Source of the DNA: Thermodesulfobacteriota bacterium | Lineage (GTDB): Bacteria > Desulfobacterota > Thermodesulfobacteria > Thermodesulfobacteriales > Thermodesulfatatoraceae | Length of the DNA stretch: 29,042 nucleotides | Assembly (NCBI GenBank): GCA_013154385.1 | Contig: JAADCO010000007.1 | Coordinates: forward strand, 1-29,042 | Direction: 5' to 3' | In this document: positions 7,882 to 15,184 of the stretch, one piece after another | How the letters are laid out: the number at the start of each line of letters is the position of its first letter | Position numbering within the stretch: position 1 is the first letter of the stretch | The notes under the pieces: generated by a model | What the model saw: only the letters and a program-made list of their open reading frames with translations | Databases searched by the model: none | Told to the model about the DNA's origin: nothing | Translations under genes and position numbers: made by a program

Positions 7882-8390
7882 TGCGCAAGATAACCATCGG
7901 CGCCGTTCTCATCGTCGTCCTTTGGCTGAGCCTGGGTTCCCTTGCTTCTGCCAACACCATCCCCTGGGACCTCGAACTGAACCTCTTCAACCCCAGCGGG
8001 AAGAAGCTCACCTTCAAGGACTTCAAGGGCAAGATCCTCATCGTGAACTTCTTTGCCACCTACTGCCCGCCCTGCCAGGTGGAGCTCCTCGAGTTCTCCG
8101 AGCTCTACAAGGAATTCAAGCCCAAGGGCGTGGAGATCATCAGCTTCATGGTGGACGAAGGCGGGGAAAGGCTCCTGCCCCATCTCATCAGCTCGAAGGG
8201 CATCACCTACTACGTGGCCATTGCCGACGAAAAGGTGCTCTCCGCCTTTGGCTGGCCGGACCTTTTGCCCACCACCTTCCTCGTAGACCGCGAAGGGCGC
8301 ATCGTGCGCAAGTTCGTGGGCTACGTGGGCAAGAAGTTCCTTGAGGAGCAGATCTCGAGCCTCCTCAAGGAGGAGACCGCCAAGAACTAA
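7881..8390 (+). CDS. Exported thioredoxin-like protein (TlpA/ResA type)
   Basis: A 169-residue protein with a cleavable signal peptide (hydrophobic residues 6-23, probable cleavage after LASA) and no lipobox cysteine. The thioredoxin fold carries CPPC at Cys62-Cys65 (FFATYCPPCQVELLEF) and the cis-proline motif LPTTFLVD (Pro130). CPPC is typical of TlpA/ResA-like proteins that reduce specific disulfides outside the cytoplasm, for example on apocytochrome c CXXCH motifs. The 12-heme cytochrome elsewhere in this window shows that such clients exist, but a link is only inference. The ATG overlaps the preceding stop (TGATG), and its TAA stop overlaps the selD stop by four bases. Confidence 0.85.
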   Translation: MRKITIGAVLIVVLWLSLGSLASANTIPWDLELNLFNPSGKKLTFKDFKGKILIVNFFATYCPPCQVELLEFSELYKEFKPKGVEIISFMVDEGGERLLPHLISSKGITYYVAIADEKVLSAFGWPDLLPTTFLVDREGRIVRKFVGYVGKKFLEEQISSLLKEETAKN

Positions 8391-9424
8391 GGCTCCACGA
8401 CCACCTGGGCCTCGCCTTCCTCGACGTAGCCGATCTCCGCGGCTTCAAAGACCCCTTTTTCCAGCAGTTTCTCGAAGAAGCGCGGGGCCCTTTCCTCGGG
8501 CACGCTGACCAGCAAGCCTCCGGAGGTCTGGGCGTCGTAGAAGAGAAAGACCCTCTCTTCCGGCACGCCGGGAAGGATGCGGACCTTCTTCTCGCAGAAC
8601 CTGATGTTCTCGTAGTCTCCCTCGGGGATGATGCCCAGGCGGGCAAAACCCAGGGCCTCCTTGATCACCGGGACCTTGCCGGCGGAGATCACCAGCTTCA
8701 CGCCGCTTGCCTCGGCCATCTCCAGGGCGTGCCCCAGGAGCCCGAAACCCGTGACGTCGGTGGCCGCGCTGACCCCCACCTCCTCCATGGCCTCGGCCGC
8801 CGCGCGGTTGAGCGTGGCCATGATCTCCATGGCCCGCCGGGCCGCGGCCTCGTCAGCCACACCGCCCTTCACGGCCGTGGCGATGATCCCCGTGCCCAGG
8901 GGTTTGGTGAGGAAGAGCCGGTCTCCGGGCCTTGCACCGGCGTTGGTGAGATAGCGCTCCGGATGCACGACCCCCACCACGGAGAGGCCGTACTTGATCT
9001 CCCGGTCGTCCACGCTGTGGCCTCCGGCGAGCACGGCCCCGGCTTCGCGCACTTTCTCCGCCCCGCCGCGCAGGATCTCCCGGAGGATGTCCTTGTCCAG
9101 GCCCTTCTTGGGGAAGCAGACGATGTTGAGCGCAAGCACGGGTCGTCCGCCCATGGCGTAAACGTCGGAAAGGGAGTTGGCCGCGGCGATCTGACCGAAC
9201 CAGTAGGGATCGTCCACGATGGGGGTGAAGAAATCGAGCGTGCAGACCAGAGCCAGGTCCTCCCGCAACCGATAGATGGCCGCATCCGCCGAGCCCTCGA
9301 ACCCCACGAGGAGATTGGGGTCTTCAAAGTGCGGAAGACTCTTGAGTATCTCCACCAGCTCCGCTGGCGGCAGCTTGGACGCTCAACCCGCGGCCTTTAC
9401 GGTTTCCGTAAGCCTCGTCTTCAC
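8387..9424 (-). CDS. selD: Selenide, water dikinase SelD, itself a selenoprotein (in-frame UGA)
   Basis: SelD makes selenophosphate from selenide and ATP for selenocysteine and selenouridine synthesis. The conventional open frame begins only at a GTG at 9355 and lacks the active site. Reading upstream through TGA at 9383-9385 gives MKTRLTETVKAAG-U-ASKLP. This matches the SelD N-terminus, with Sec14 at the catalytic cysteine position (E. coli Cys17) and Lys17 at the essential lysine (E. coli Lys20). Translation probably starts at GTG 9424 after a G-rich stretch; TTG at 9437-9439 is possible. The product is 345 residues, a normal length. Further motifs: CTLDFFTPIVDDPYWFGQIA, NSLSDVYAMGG, LAGGHSVDD, FLTKPLGTG, ATDVTGFGLLGHALEM and DAQTSGGLLVSV. 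The TAG stop overlaps the TAA of the convergent thioredoxin gene. Confidence 0.93.
9355..9378 (-). promoter_or_regulatory. Candidate bacterial SECIS hairpin in selD mRNA
   Basis: Four bases after the UGA codon (9383-9385) the mRNA can fold: CC, a bulged A, AGCU (9372-9375), a bulged G, CCG, loop CCAG, CGG, AGCU (9357-9360), GG. The apical loop lies about 15-18 bases past the UGA, within the range usual for bacterial SECIS elements that bind SelB. The loop can be viewed as an 11-base G-starting loop if the inner three pairs open. Hand-folded; the sequence also codes for conserved SelD residues. Confidence 0.45.
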
Positions 9425-9442
9425 GATTCGGGCCCCCAAACC

Positions 9443-9471
9443 TTGTTTTTTCTCGAACCTAACGATAAAAG
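9443..9471 (+). promoter_or_regulatory. Possible promoter of the hybrid kinase gene
   Basis: In the 80-base gap between the divergent selD and kinase genes, TTGTTT (9443-9448) is followed after 17 bases by TAAAAG (9466-9471). This AT-rich patch contrasts with the GC-rich genes on both sides and presumably also holds the selD promoter (minus strand TTGGAC-17-TAGGTT is a weak possibility). Confidence 0.3.
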
Positions 9472-9504
9472 GATCAAAGTCCAAGTTTCTGGGGCGGGGA
9501 GTAG

Positions 9505-11829
9505 ATGAACAACCTGAAGATCCTCGATCTCGTCAATCGTCTCTTTGCCTCCCGGTATCATCTCCCCCTGGATACCTTTCTCGCCGAACTGGGAGAAATC
9601 TTCAAGCTGAAACGCGCCGCGGTCTACTACAACCGGCTCGACCATCGCTGGCAACTGGTGGCCCACCGCATCTGCTCCTGGGAACGGGAAGACGGCCTAA
9701 ACGCCTTCCCCGACACCATAGACTATCAGCAGGTCTCTCCCGGCCTGGAAACGAAGGTCCCCGAGGGGCCGCTGCGCCTCGAACCGCTGGAGATCGAGGC
9801 CCTCGGCTTTGTCGAGGAGACCCAGGACACATTCTACGTCCTCCCCCTCTTCGAGGGCAAATGGTGGGCCGGCATCATCCTCCTCGACTTCGGAAGGAGG
9901 GAGCCTACGGAAGAGGAGCTAGCCCTCCTCAGGAAGCTCGCCGAGAGCCTCTCCCTGGCCCTCAAGCGCCAGAAGCGGGAAGGCGAGTTCCTCGACGTCA
10001 GCCGGGTCTTTCAGGAACTGCTGAACCACATGCCGGACATCGTGCTCCTGGTGGACGCCACGGGGCGGTGGTTGCTCGCCAACCGAAACCTCCTGAACCT
10101 CCTCCAGTTCAAGCGGGACATCTACCACGGCCTCAACTTCCGCCAGATCGCCGAGCTGCGCCCCGGGTTCCGGCCGCTCCTCGACAAGCTCGCCCATCTT
10201 CACCAAAAGGCCGTAAGGCAGGAGACCACCCTCAAGGAGATCGTCTCCTTCCGCCGCGGGGAAAAACGCTTCTGGTGGGAGTTTTGCTTCATCTTCTTCC
10301 ATTGCGACGAGGAGAAGCGCGTCCTCATCCTGGGCCGGGACATCACCTCCCTCAAGCTGGCCCAGGAGCGGCTCCTCACCATCCTCGAGAACCTTCCGGT
10401 CATGGTCTACGTGGTGCACCCGGTAAGCGGCCGCATCCTCTATCACAACTCCTACTTCCGCGAATACTTCGGCGACCGGCTGGTGGGCAAGGAGCCCTGC
10501 TATCGCGTGCTCTTCGGCCAGGAGGCCCCCTGCGGTTTCTGCCGGCTCCGAGAGGCCCGGGTCGGGCTCAAGGAAGTGCGCGAGTTCTTCGACCGACGCC
10601 GGGGACGATGGCTCCGGAGCCACGAGGTCTACATCCCCTGGCTCGACGAAAGCCTCGTGCGCCTCGGCATGATGGAGGACGTCACCCAGTTCAAACACCA
10701 CGAAGAAGAGCTCATCCGCTCCCAGAAGATGGAAATCCTCGGCAAGATGACCGGAAACGTGGCCCACGAGTTCAACAACATCCTGGCCATCGTCGGGGGC
10801 TATCTGGACCTCCTCCGCCTGCGCGTGCAGGAGGACGAAAAGATCTCGCTCTATCTCGACCGCATTCAGAAGGCCGTGGAGTCCGGCTCGAAGATGATCA
10901 AACAGCTCCTCATCCTCTCGCGCGGCCGGGTGGAAGAGCACACCGGGGGCTACACCGAACTCAACAGCGCCATCCAGGAGCAGATAGATCTCATCCGCAA
11001 GTTTCTCGGGGAAAAGATCGAACTCGAAACCAGTTTCTGCGAGGACCCCCTGCCCGTGAGGCTCTCCTTCGAAGAGGTGCAGCACATCTTGACCAATCTC
11101 ATCATCAACGCGCGGGACGCCATGCCCTACGGGGGGAAGCTCACCATCGAGACCCGGCGCGTGGAGACCACGGACCGCGGGCCCTGCGCCATTCTGCGCG
11201 TATCCGATACCGGGCAAGGAATTTCACAAGAGGCCCTTGCCCATATCTTTGAGCCCTTTTACACTACGAAAGCCCCAGGCGAGGGTTCGGGCCTGGGGTT
11301 GAATATTATTCTTTCCCTGGTAAAACGCGCGGGGGGGGAAATTAAGGTTGAAAGCGAGCTCAAAAGGGGTACTACTTTTGAGATTCTCCTTCCACTGGAA
11401 AAAGAAGTAAGGGAGGACGGCCAGAAAGATCTCCCACGGTCGTCAATAGAGGGACCCAAAGTGACAAAACAACGTATCCTCATCGTGGAGGACGAACCCC
11501 ATATTCGCGAAATGCTCGCCGAAATGCTGGAGGGTCAAAACTTCGAAGTAGTCACCGCAGGAAATGGAGAAGAAGCCCTCAACTGGCTTCGCGAAAACGA
11601 CTATCAGGTGGACCTCATCATCACCGACGTGGTCATGCCCAGGATGGACGGCGTGGAGCTCTACCGCCGCCTCCAGCGGGAAGCCCCCCATCTCATCATC
11701 ATCTTCATCTCCGGCTACGCCGAGCACGTGCTCAAGAAATACGGCTTCGACGAAAAGTCCTTCCGCATCCTGAAAAAGCCCTTCACCTTCCGTCAGCTCC
11801 TCGAAGAGATCAAGAAAGTCCTCGACTAA
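9505..11829 (+). CDS. Soluble hybrid sensor histidine kinase (GAF-PAS-PAS-HisKA-HATPase-REC)
   Basis: A 774-residue protein without transmembrane segments, so it senses a cytoplasmic signal. Order: GAF-like domain (about 10-155), PAS (about 165-285), second PAS (about 286-400), HisKA with phosphoacceptor His421 (HEFNN), HATPase with N box Asn535, G1 DTGQGI (568-573), F box FEPFYTTK and G2 GSGLGL (594-599), then a receiver domain (656-774) with phosphoacceptor Asp708, Ser736 and Lys758. The second PAS has a cysteine trio, Cys332, Cys343 and Cys346 (EPCYRVLFGQEAPCGFC), which could bind metal or sense redox. No output regulator is adjacent. GC content drops from about 11230 to 11560 (HATPase C-terminal half and linker). 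A ribosome site GGGGAG precedes the ATG. The stop overlaps that of the convergent zinc-ribbon gene. Confidence 0.9.
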   Translation: MNNLKILDLVNRLFASRYHLPLDTFLAELGEIFKLKRAAVYYNRLDHRWQLVAHRICSWEREDGLNAFPDTIDYQQVSPGLETKVPEGPLRLEPLEIEALGFVEETQDTFYVLPLFEGKWWAGIILLDFGRREPTEEELALLRKLAESLSLALKRQKREGEFLDVSRVFQELLNHMPDIVLLVDATGRWLLANRNLLNLLQFKRDIYHGLNFRQIAELRPGFRPLLDKLAHLHQKAVRQETTLKEIVSFRRGEKRFWWEFCFIFFHCDEEKRVLILGRDITSLKLAQERLLTILENLPVMVYVVHPVSGRILYHNSYFREYFGDRLVGKEPCYRVLFGQEAPCGFCRLREARVGLKEVREFFDRRRGRWLRSHEVYIPWLDESLVRLGMMEDVTQFKHHEEELIRSQKMEILGKMTGNVAHEFNNILAIVGGYLDLLRLRVQEDEKISLYLDRIQKAVESGSKMIKQLLILSRGRVEEHTGGYTELNSAIQEQIDLIRKFLGEKIELETSFCEDPLPVRLSFEEVQHILTNLIINARDAMPYGGKLTIETRRVETTDRGPCAILRVSDTGQGISQEALAHIFEPFYTTKAPGEGSGLGLNIILSLVKRAGGEIKVESELKRGTTFEILLPLEKEVREDGQKDLPRSSIEGPKVTKQRILIVEDEPHIREMLAEMLEGQNFEVVTAGNGEEALNWLRENDYQVDLIITDVVMPRMDGVELYRRLQREAPHLIIIFISGYAEHVLKKYGFDEKSFRILKKPFTFRQLLEEIKKVLD

Positions 11830-12191
11830 TCCTTCTTTTTGGTCACCACCAGCTCCGTACGACTCACGTAACCGCCCTTGACCGGTTTCCGCTGCTGGAG
11901 GGCATCCGCCAGCCTGGAGACGCGCTCGGTCTTCACGTATTGCTTGGCCTTTTCCAGGAAGCGCTTGGCCTCGCCCACCTTCCCGTCCACCAGATAGTCG
12001 CGGGCGCGCTTCAGGATGGCCTGCTCCCTCTCGCTCCGGAAGGAAGCGGCGTCGGTGAACCCGAAGATCGAGGGAAGCTTCATGACCCGCTCCTCCCCGC
12101 AACGCGGACAGGGCGGCCAGGGTTCGTCCACCTTTAGGATGCGCTCGAAGATCTCCCCGCAGATCTCGCAACGAAATTCGTAGATGGGCAT
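11826..12191 (-). CDS. FmdB-family zinc-ribbon protein with helical extension
   Basis: A 121-residue protein starting MPIYEFRCEICGEIFE, the standard FmdB/putative regulatory zinc-ribbon start, with two CxxC pairs (CEIC and CPRC, about residues 8-35). The usual short zinc ribbon is extended by about 75 mostly helical, charged residues (REREQAILKRARDYL onward). The family has been linked to regulation of formamidase in one organism, but in most genomes the role is unknown. Start chosen at ATG 12191, seven bases after AAGGAGG; the longer frame upstream lacks family similarity. It follows gpsA by 37 bases, probably in the same transcript. Confidence 0.8.
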   Translation of the reverse strand: MPIYEFRCEICGEIFERILKVDEPWPPCPRCGEERVMKLPSIFGFTDAASFRSEREQAILKRARDYLVDGKVGEAKRFLEKAKQYVKTERVSRLADALQQRKPVKGGYVSRTELVVTKKKD

Positions 12192-12228
12192 GGACGCCTC
12201 CTTCGAACTTCGTCTGGCCAAAGTTTAG

Positions 12229-13221
12229 CTAGGCAAACTCTTCCTTCAACTTGCGGGAAAGAAGCGACTGCGCCATCTCGAGCGGGCTCTCCTCGTGATA
12301 GAGGACCCGATAGACGGCCTCGGTGATGGGCATCTCCACCCCGTGGCGCCGGGCCAGCTCCCTGGCGGAGACCGTGGTGCGCACCCCTTCGGCCACCTGG
12401 CGAATATCGCGCAGGATGTCCTTGAGCTTCTCGCCGCGGCCCAGACGCAAGCCCACGGTGCGGTTGCGGGAAAGGGCCCCGGTGCAGGTGAGCACCAGGT
12501 CCCCCAGACCGGCGAGCCCGGAGAACGTGAGGGGATTGGCCCCAAGCCTCACCCCCAGCCGGGAGATCTCGGCCAGACCGCGCGTGATGAGGGCGGCCCG
12601 CGCGTTCAATCCCAAACCGAGACCGTCGGAGATGCCCACGGCAATGGCGATCACGTTCTTGAGCGCCCCGGCCAGCTCCACCCCCAGGACGTCGAGGCTC
12701 AGATAGGCCCGAAAGTAGCCCGTGGAAAAGAGATGCTGCACGGATTCAGCTATCTCCCGCCGATAGCCTGCCACCGTCACCGCGGTGGGGCGCTCCTGAG
12801 CCACTTCCTCGGCAAAGCTCGGCCCGGAAAGAACGACCACCGGAAACCCGGGAAGCTCCTCCTCGAGGAGCTGACTCATGGTGAGAAGCGTCTCCTCCTC
12901 AAGGCCCTTGATGGTGGAGACCAGGGGCTTGGGAGGACCGAGATGGGGACGCAGGGAGCGCACGGTCTCCCGCAAGGCGTGGGAAGGAACGGCCAGGACG
13001 ACGATCTCCGCCCCTTCGAGGGCCTCGGGGGCCTCGAGGGTGGCCTCAAGCTTCGGAGAAAGTTCTATCTTCGGCAGATAGAAGGGGTTTTCGTGACGCC
13101 GATTGATGGCCTCCACCACCTCCGGCCTGCGGGCCAGAAGGTGCACGCGCTCTCCCTTCTTCGCCAGGAGATTGGCGAGAGCCGTACCCCAGCTACCCGC
13201 GCCGATGACCGCAATCTTCAC
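12229..13221 (-). CDS. gpsA: NAD(P)-dependent glycerol-3-phosphate dehydrogenase GpsA
   Basis: A 330-residue enzyme reducing dihydroxyacetone phosphate to sn-glycerol 3-phosphate, the backbone for phospholipids. It begins MKIAVIGAGSWGTALANLL (Rossmann GxGxxG), followed by VLAVPSHALRE, VSTIKGLE, VVLSGPSFAEEVA, the catalytic lysine region GALKNVIAIAVGISDGLG and the C-terminal substrate motif LAGLGDLVLTCTGALSRNR. GTG at 13221 is preferred because GGAGG lies ten bases upstream; a TTG three codons earlier sits against the ribosome site. Divergent from the SAM hydroxide adenosyltransferase gene with a 62-base gap. Confidence 0.95.
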   Translation of the reverse strand: MKIAVIGAGSWGTALANLLAKKGERVHLLARRPEVVEAINRRHENPFYLPKIELSPKLEATLEAPEALEGAEIVVLAVPSHALRETVRSLRPHLGPPKPLVSTIKGLEEETLLTMSQLLEEELPGFPVVVLSGPSFAEEVAQERPTAVTVAGYRREIAESVQHLFSTGYFRAYLSLDVLGVELAGALKNVIAIAVGISDGLGLGLNARAALITRGLAEISRLGVRLGANPLTFSGLAGLGDLVLTCTGALSRNRTVGLRLGRGEKLKDILRDIRQVAEGVRTTVSARELARRHGVEMPITEAVYRVLYHEESPLEMAQSLLSRKLKEEFA

Positions 13222-13283
13222 GCTGGACAAGCCTCCCTCAATTGTTCACTATGGTTTTTAGGCCGTTGTCAGGAGGAAAGCAA

Positions 13284-14051
13284 GTGAAGAGAGGCCCCAT
13301 CGTCCTCCTCACGGATTTCGGGCTGAAGGACCACTACGTCGGGGTGATGAAGGGGGTCATTGCCGATCTCGCCCCGGAGGCCCGGGTCATTGATCTCCTG
13401 CACGAGGTCCCCCCGCAGGACGTCTTCGCCGGGGCCTTTCATCTGTGGACCTCGTATCGCTATTTCCCCGCGGGGAGCATCTTCGTGGCGGTGGTTGATC
13501 CCGGGGTGGGCACCAAGCGCCGCGGGCTCCTGCTCGAGGCGCACGACCGCTTCTTCATCGGACCGGACAACGGCCTCTTCACCCTTGTCCTCGACGAAAC
13601 CGAAGACTTCCGCGCCTTTTCCCTGGAAAACAGCCGGTTCTTCCTCCCCAAGGTGAGCCACACCTTTCACGGGCGGGACGTCTTCGCCCCCTGCGCGGCG
13701 CATCTCTTCCGGGGAGAAGATCCCGAGGAATTCGGGCCGCCGGTCCGCGATCCGGTCCGTCTTCCCGTGCCGCCGCTGCGCGAGGAACCGCAGCGCCTGA
13801 TAGGCACCGTGATCCACGTGGATCGCTTCGGAAACCTGATAACCAACATCCCCGCCGCGCGCCTCCCCCGTCCCCCGAAGGCCGTGATCTTTCGCGGAGA
13901 AAGGATCCCCTTCCGGCGCACCTACGGCGAAGCCCCTCCGGGCACGCCCCTGGCCCTGGTGGACAGCGACGGTCTCCTGGAGATCGCCGTCTCCGGTGGC
14001 TCGGCGTATGAGAGATTCGGTCGGGAAGGAGAAGTGGTGGTTGAATTCTGA
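13284..14051 (+). CDS. SAM hydroxide adenosyltransferase (DUF62 family)
   Basis: A 255-residue protein of the S-adenosyl-L-methionine hydrolase (adenosine-forming) family, related to fluorinase/chlorinase but normally using water to give adenosine and methionine. Typical segments are IVLLTDFGLKDHYVGVMKG (near residues 6-24), DPGVGTKRRGLL, FIGPDNGLFT, FHGRDVFAPCAAHL and the C-terminal VDRFGNLITNIP. Its job in cells is thought to be SAM turnover and is not well settled. GTG at 13284 follows AGGAGG by seven bases and fixes the start. The end overlaps the start region of the methyltransferase gene downstream. Confidence 0.9.
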   Translation: MKRGPIVLLTDFGLKDHYVGVMKGVIADLAPEARVIDLLHEVPPQDVFAGAFHLWTSYRYFPAGSIFVAVVDPGVGTKRRGLLLEAHDRFFIGPDNGLFTLVLDETEDFRAFSLENSRFFLPKVSHTFHGRDVFAPCAAHLFRGEDPEEFGPPVRDPVRLPVPPLREEPQRLIGTVIHVDRFGNLITNIPAARLPRPPKAVIFRGERIPFRRTYGEAPPGTPLALVDSDGLLEIAVSGGSAYERFGREGEVVVEF

Positions 14052-14757
14052 GTTCACGCGGGAGACCTTCCGAGACCTCGTCCTCTATCAGCCGCGCACG
14101 GGTTACCGGTTCTCCGTGGACGCCTTTTTGCTGGCGGATTTCGTGCCCTTAAAGCCCGGGGCCCGCGTGCTCGAGCTGGGGGCCGGCTGCGGCGTGGTGA
14201 GCCTGCTTCTGGCCAGACGCGAGGAACGGGCCCGTTTCTTCGGCCTCGAGATCCAGGACCGCCTCGTACGTTGCCTGGCGCAAAACATACGGGTGAACCG
14301 CCTCGAGGAAAGGGTCTTTGCCGTGCGGGGGGACCTGCGCCTCCCTCCCTTTCGTCCGGAGAGCTTCGACGTGGTGGTGACCAACCCGCCCTTCTATCCC
14401 GTGGGCCGCGGACGCCTGTCGCCGGACGAGGAAGAGAGGATCGCGCGCCACGAGATCCTCGCCACCCTCCCCCAGGTCATCCGCAGTGCAGGCCGTCTCC
14501 TCAAGCACCGGGGGGTCCTCGTGATCATCTATCCGGCGACCAGGCTGGCCGAACTCATGGTTTGCCTGAAGGAGCACCGGCTGGAACCCAAGGGCCTGCA
14601 GATGATCCATTCCTATCCGGGAGACGAGGGAAGGCTCGTGCGCCTGCGGGCCAGCAAGGGAGGCGGTGCGGAACTGCGGATAGAGCCGCCCTTTTTCATC
14701 TATCAGGCCCCGGGTGGGCCCTATACCCCCGAGGCCGAAGCCCTCTTCGTGCCTTGA
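14041..14757 (+). CDS. TrmN6-like tRNA1(Val) adenine-N6 methyltransferase
   Basis: About 238 residues with a class I SAM methyltransferase fold: motif I LELGAGCGVVSLLLA (about 45-59) and the N6-adenine-type NPPF tetrad at 115-118 (VTNPPFYPVGRGR), followed by EERIARHEI. This is the arrangement of YfiC/TrmN6, which methylates A37 of tRNA1(Val). The start is uncertain. TTG at 14041 has AAGGAG ten bases upstream and gives an N-terminus like relatives (EFTRETF...QPRTGYRFSVDA). ATG 14008 and GTG 13996 are in frame but lie deeper in the upstream gene and lack a ribosome site. The 3' end overlaps the convergent dciA gene by 62 bases. Confidence 0.8.
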   Translation: MNSEFTRETFRDLVLYQPRTGYRFSVDAFLLADFVPLKPGARVLELGAGCGVVSLLLARREERARFFGLEIQDRLVRCLAQNIRVNRLEERVFAVRGDLRLPPFRPESFDVVVTNPPFYPVGRGRLSPDEEERIARHEILATLPQVIRSAGRLLKHRGVLVIIYPATRLAELMVCLKEHRLEPKGLQMIHSYPGDEGRLVRLRASKGGGAELRIEPPFFIYQAPGGPYTPEAEALFVP

Positions 14758-15184
14758 GGAGCAGGGTGAGGCGCAGGCGCTTGAAGGCCTCGCGGAGCTC
14801 CGGGTCCTCGATGACCGCGACCTCCTTCTCCACCCGGGAGAGGAGCTCCGGGCTGGGTTGAGGGAGCTTGCGGGAGGAAGACCGGGGCCGGGGGATACCG
14901 CCGCGGCTCAACACCAGACGCAGACCCTTGAAGAGCCGCTCCCCGGCCGCCTGGTTGAGACGGGCAAGGAGCCTCTTTTCCTCAAACCGCAGGCGCTGCA
15001 TCCAGAGGGAGTCTTCCACCTCGAGGATCAGGGTGCCGCGGGAAAACCCGCGCGGTCTGGTGGCCCGCGCCAGGCCCTCTCCCACGATCTCCTCCCAGCG
15101 GGAGAGGACCTTCATGGCCTTCAGCCTCTCCTGCCACGCAGGCACGGGAAAGGCGCGGGAAACGATCTGCCCGAAGGATTCCAT
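14696..15184 (-). CDS. DciA-like DUF721 protein (replicative helicase loader candidate)
   Basis: A 162-residue protein with the DUF721 core: LKAMKVLSRWEEIVGEGLAR, then the RGTLILEVEDSLWMQRLRF strand region and LLARLNQAAGE. DUF721/DciA proteins help load the DnaB helicase in bacteria lacking DnaC or DnaI. After the core comes a basic, proline/serine-rich linker (IPRPRSSSRKLPQPSP), a helical segment (about 108-145) and a basic tail ending GYRAHPGPDR. The tail is encoded by the 62 bases shared with trmN6 on the other strand. The ATG overlaps the stop of the phosphomutase gene (TGATG). Confidence 0.75.
   Translation of the reverse strand: MESFGQIVSRAFPVPAWQERLKAMKVLSRWEEIVGEGLARATRPRGFSRGTLILEVEDSLWMQRLRFEEKRLLARLNQAAGERLFKGLRLVLSRGGIPRPRSSSRKLPQPSPELLSRVEKEVAVIEDPELREAFKRLRLTLLLKARRGLRPRGYRAHPGPDR

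Noticed and set aside
9383..9385. TGA in selD as a nonsense mutation or a pseudogene sign
   Set aside because: The codon falls exactly on the catalytic Cys/Sec position, the flanking residues on both sides are conserved and the rest of the gene is intact. Selenocysteine is far more likely.
9276..11252. 658-codon plus-strand frame overlapping selD and the kinase
   Set aside because: It shares most of its length with the hybrid kinase in another phase and is Pro/Arg/Gly-rich with no domain. The kinase frame contains all the expected motifs.
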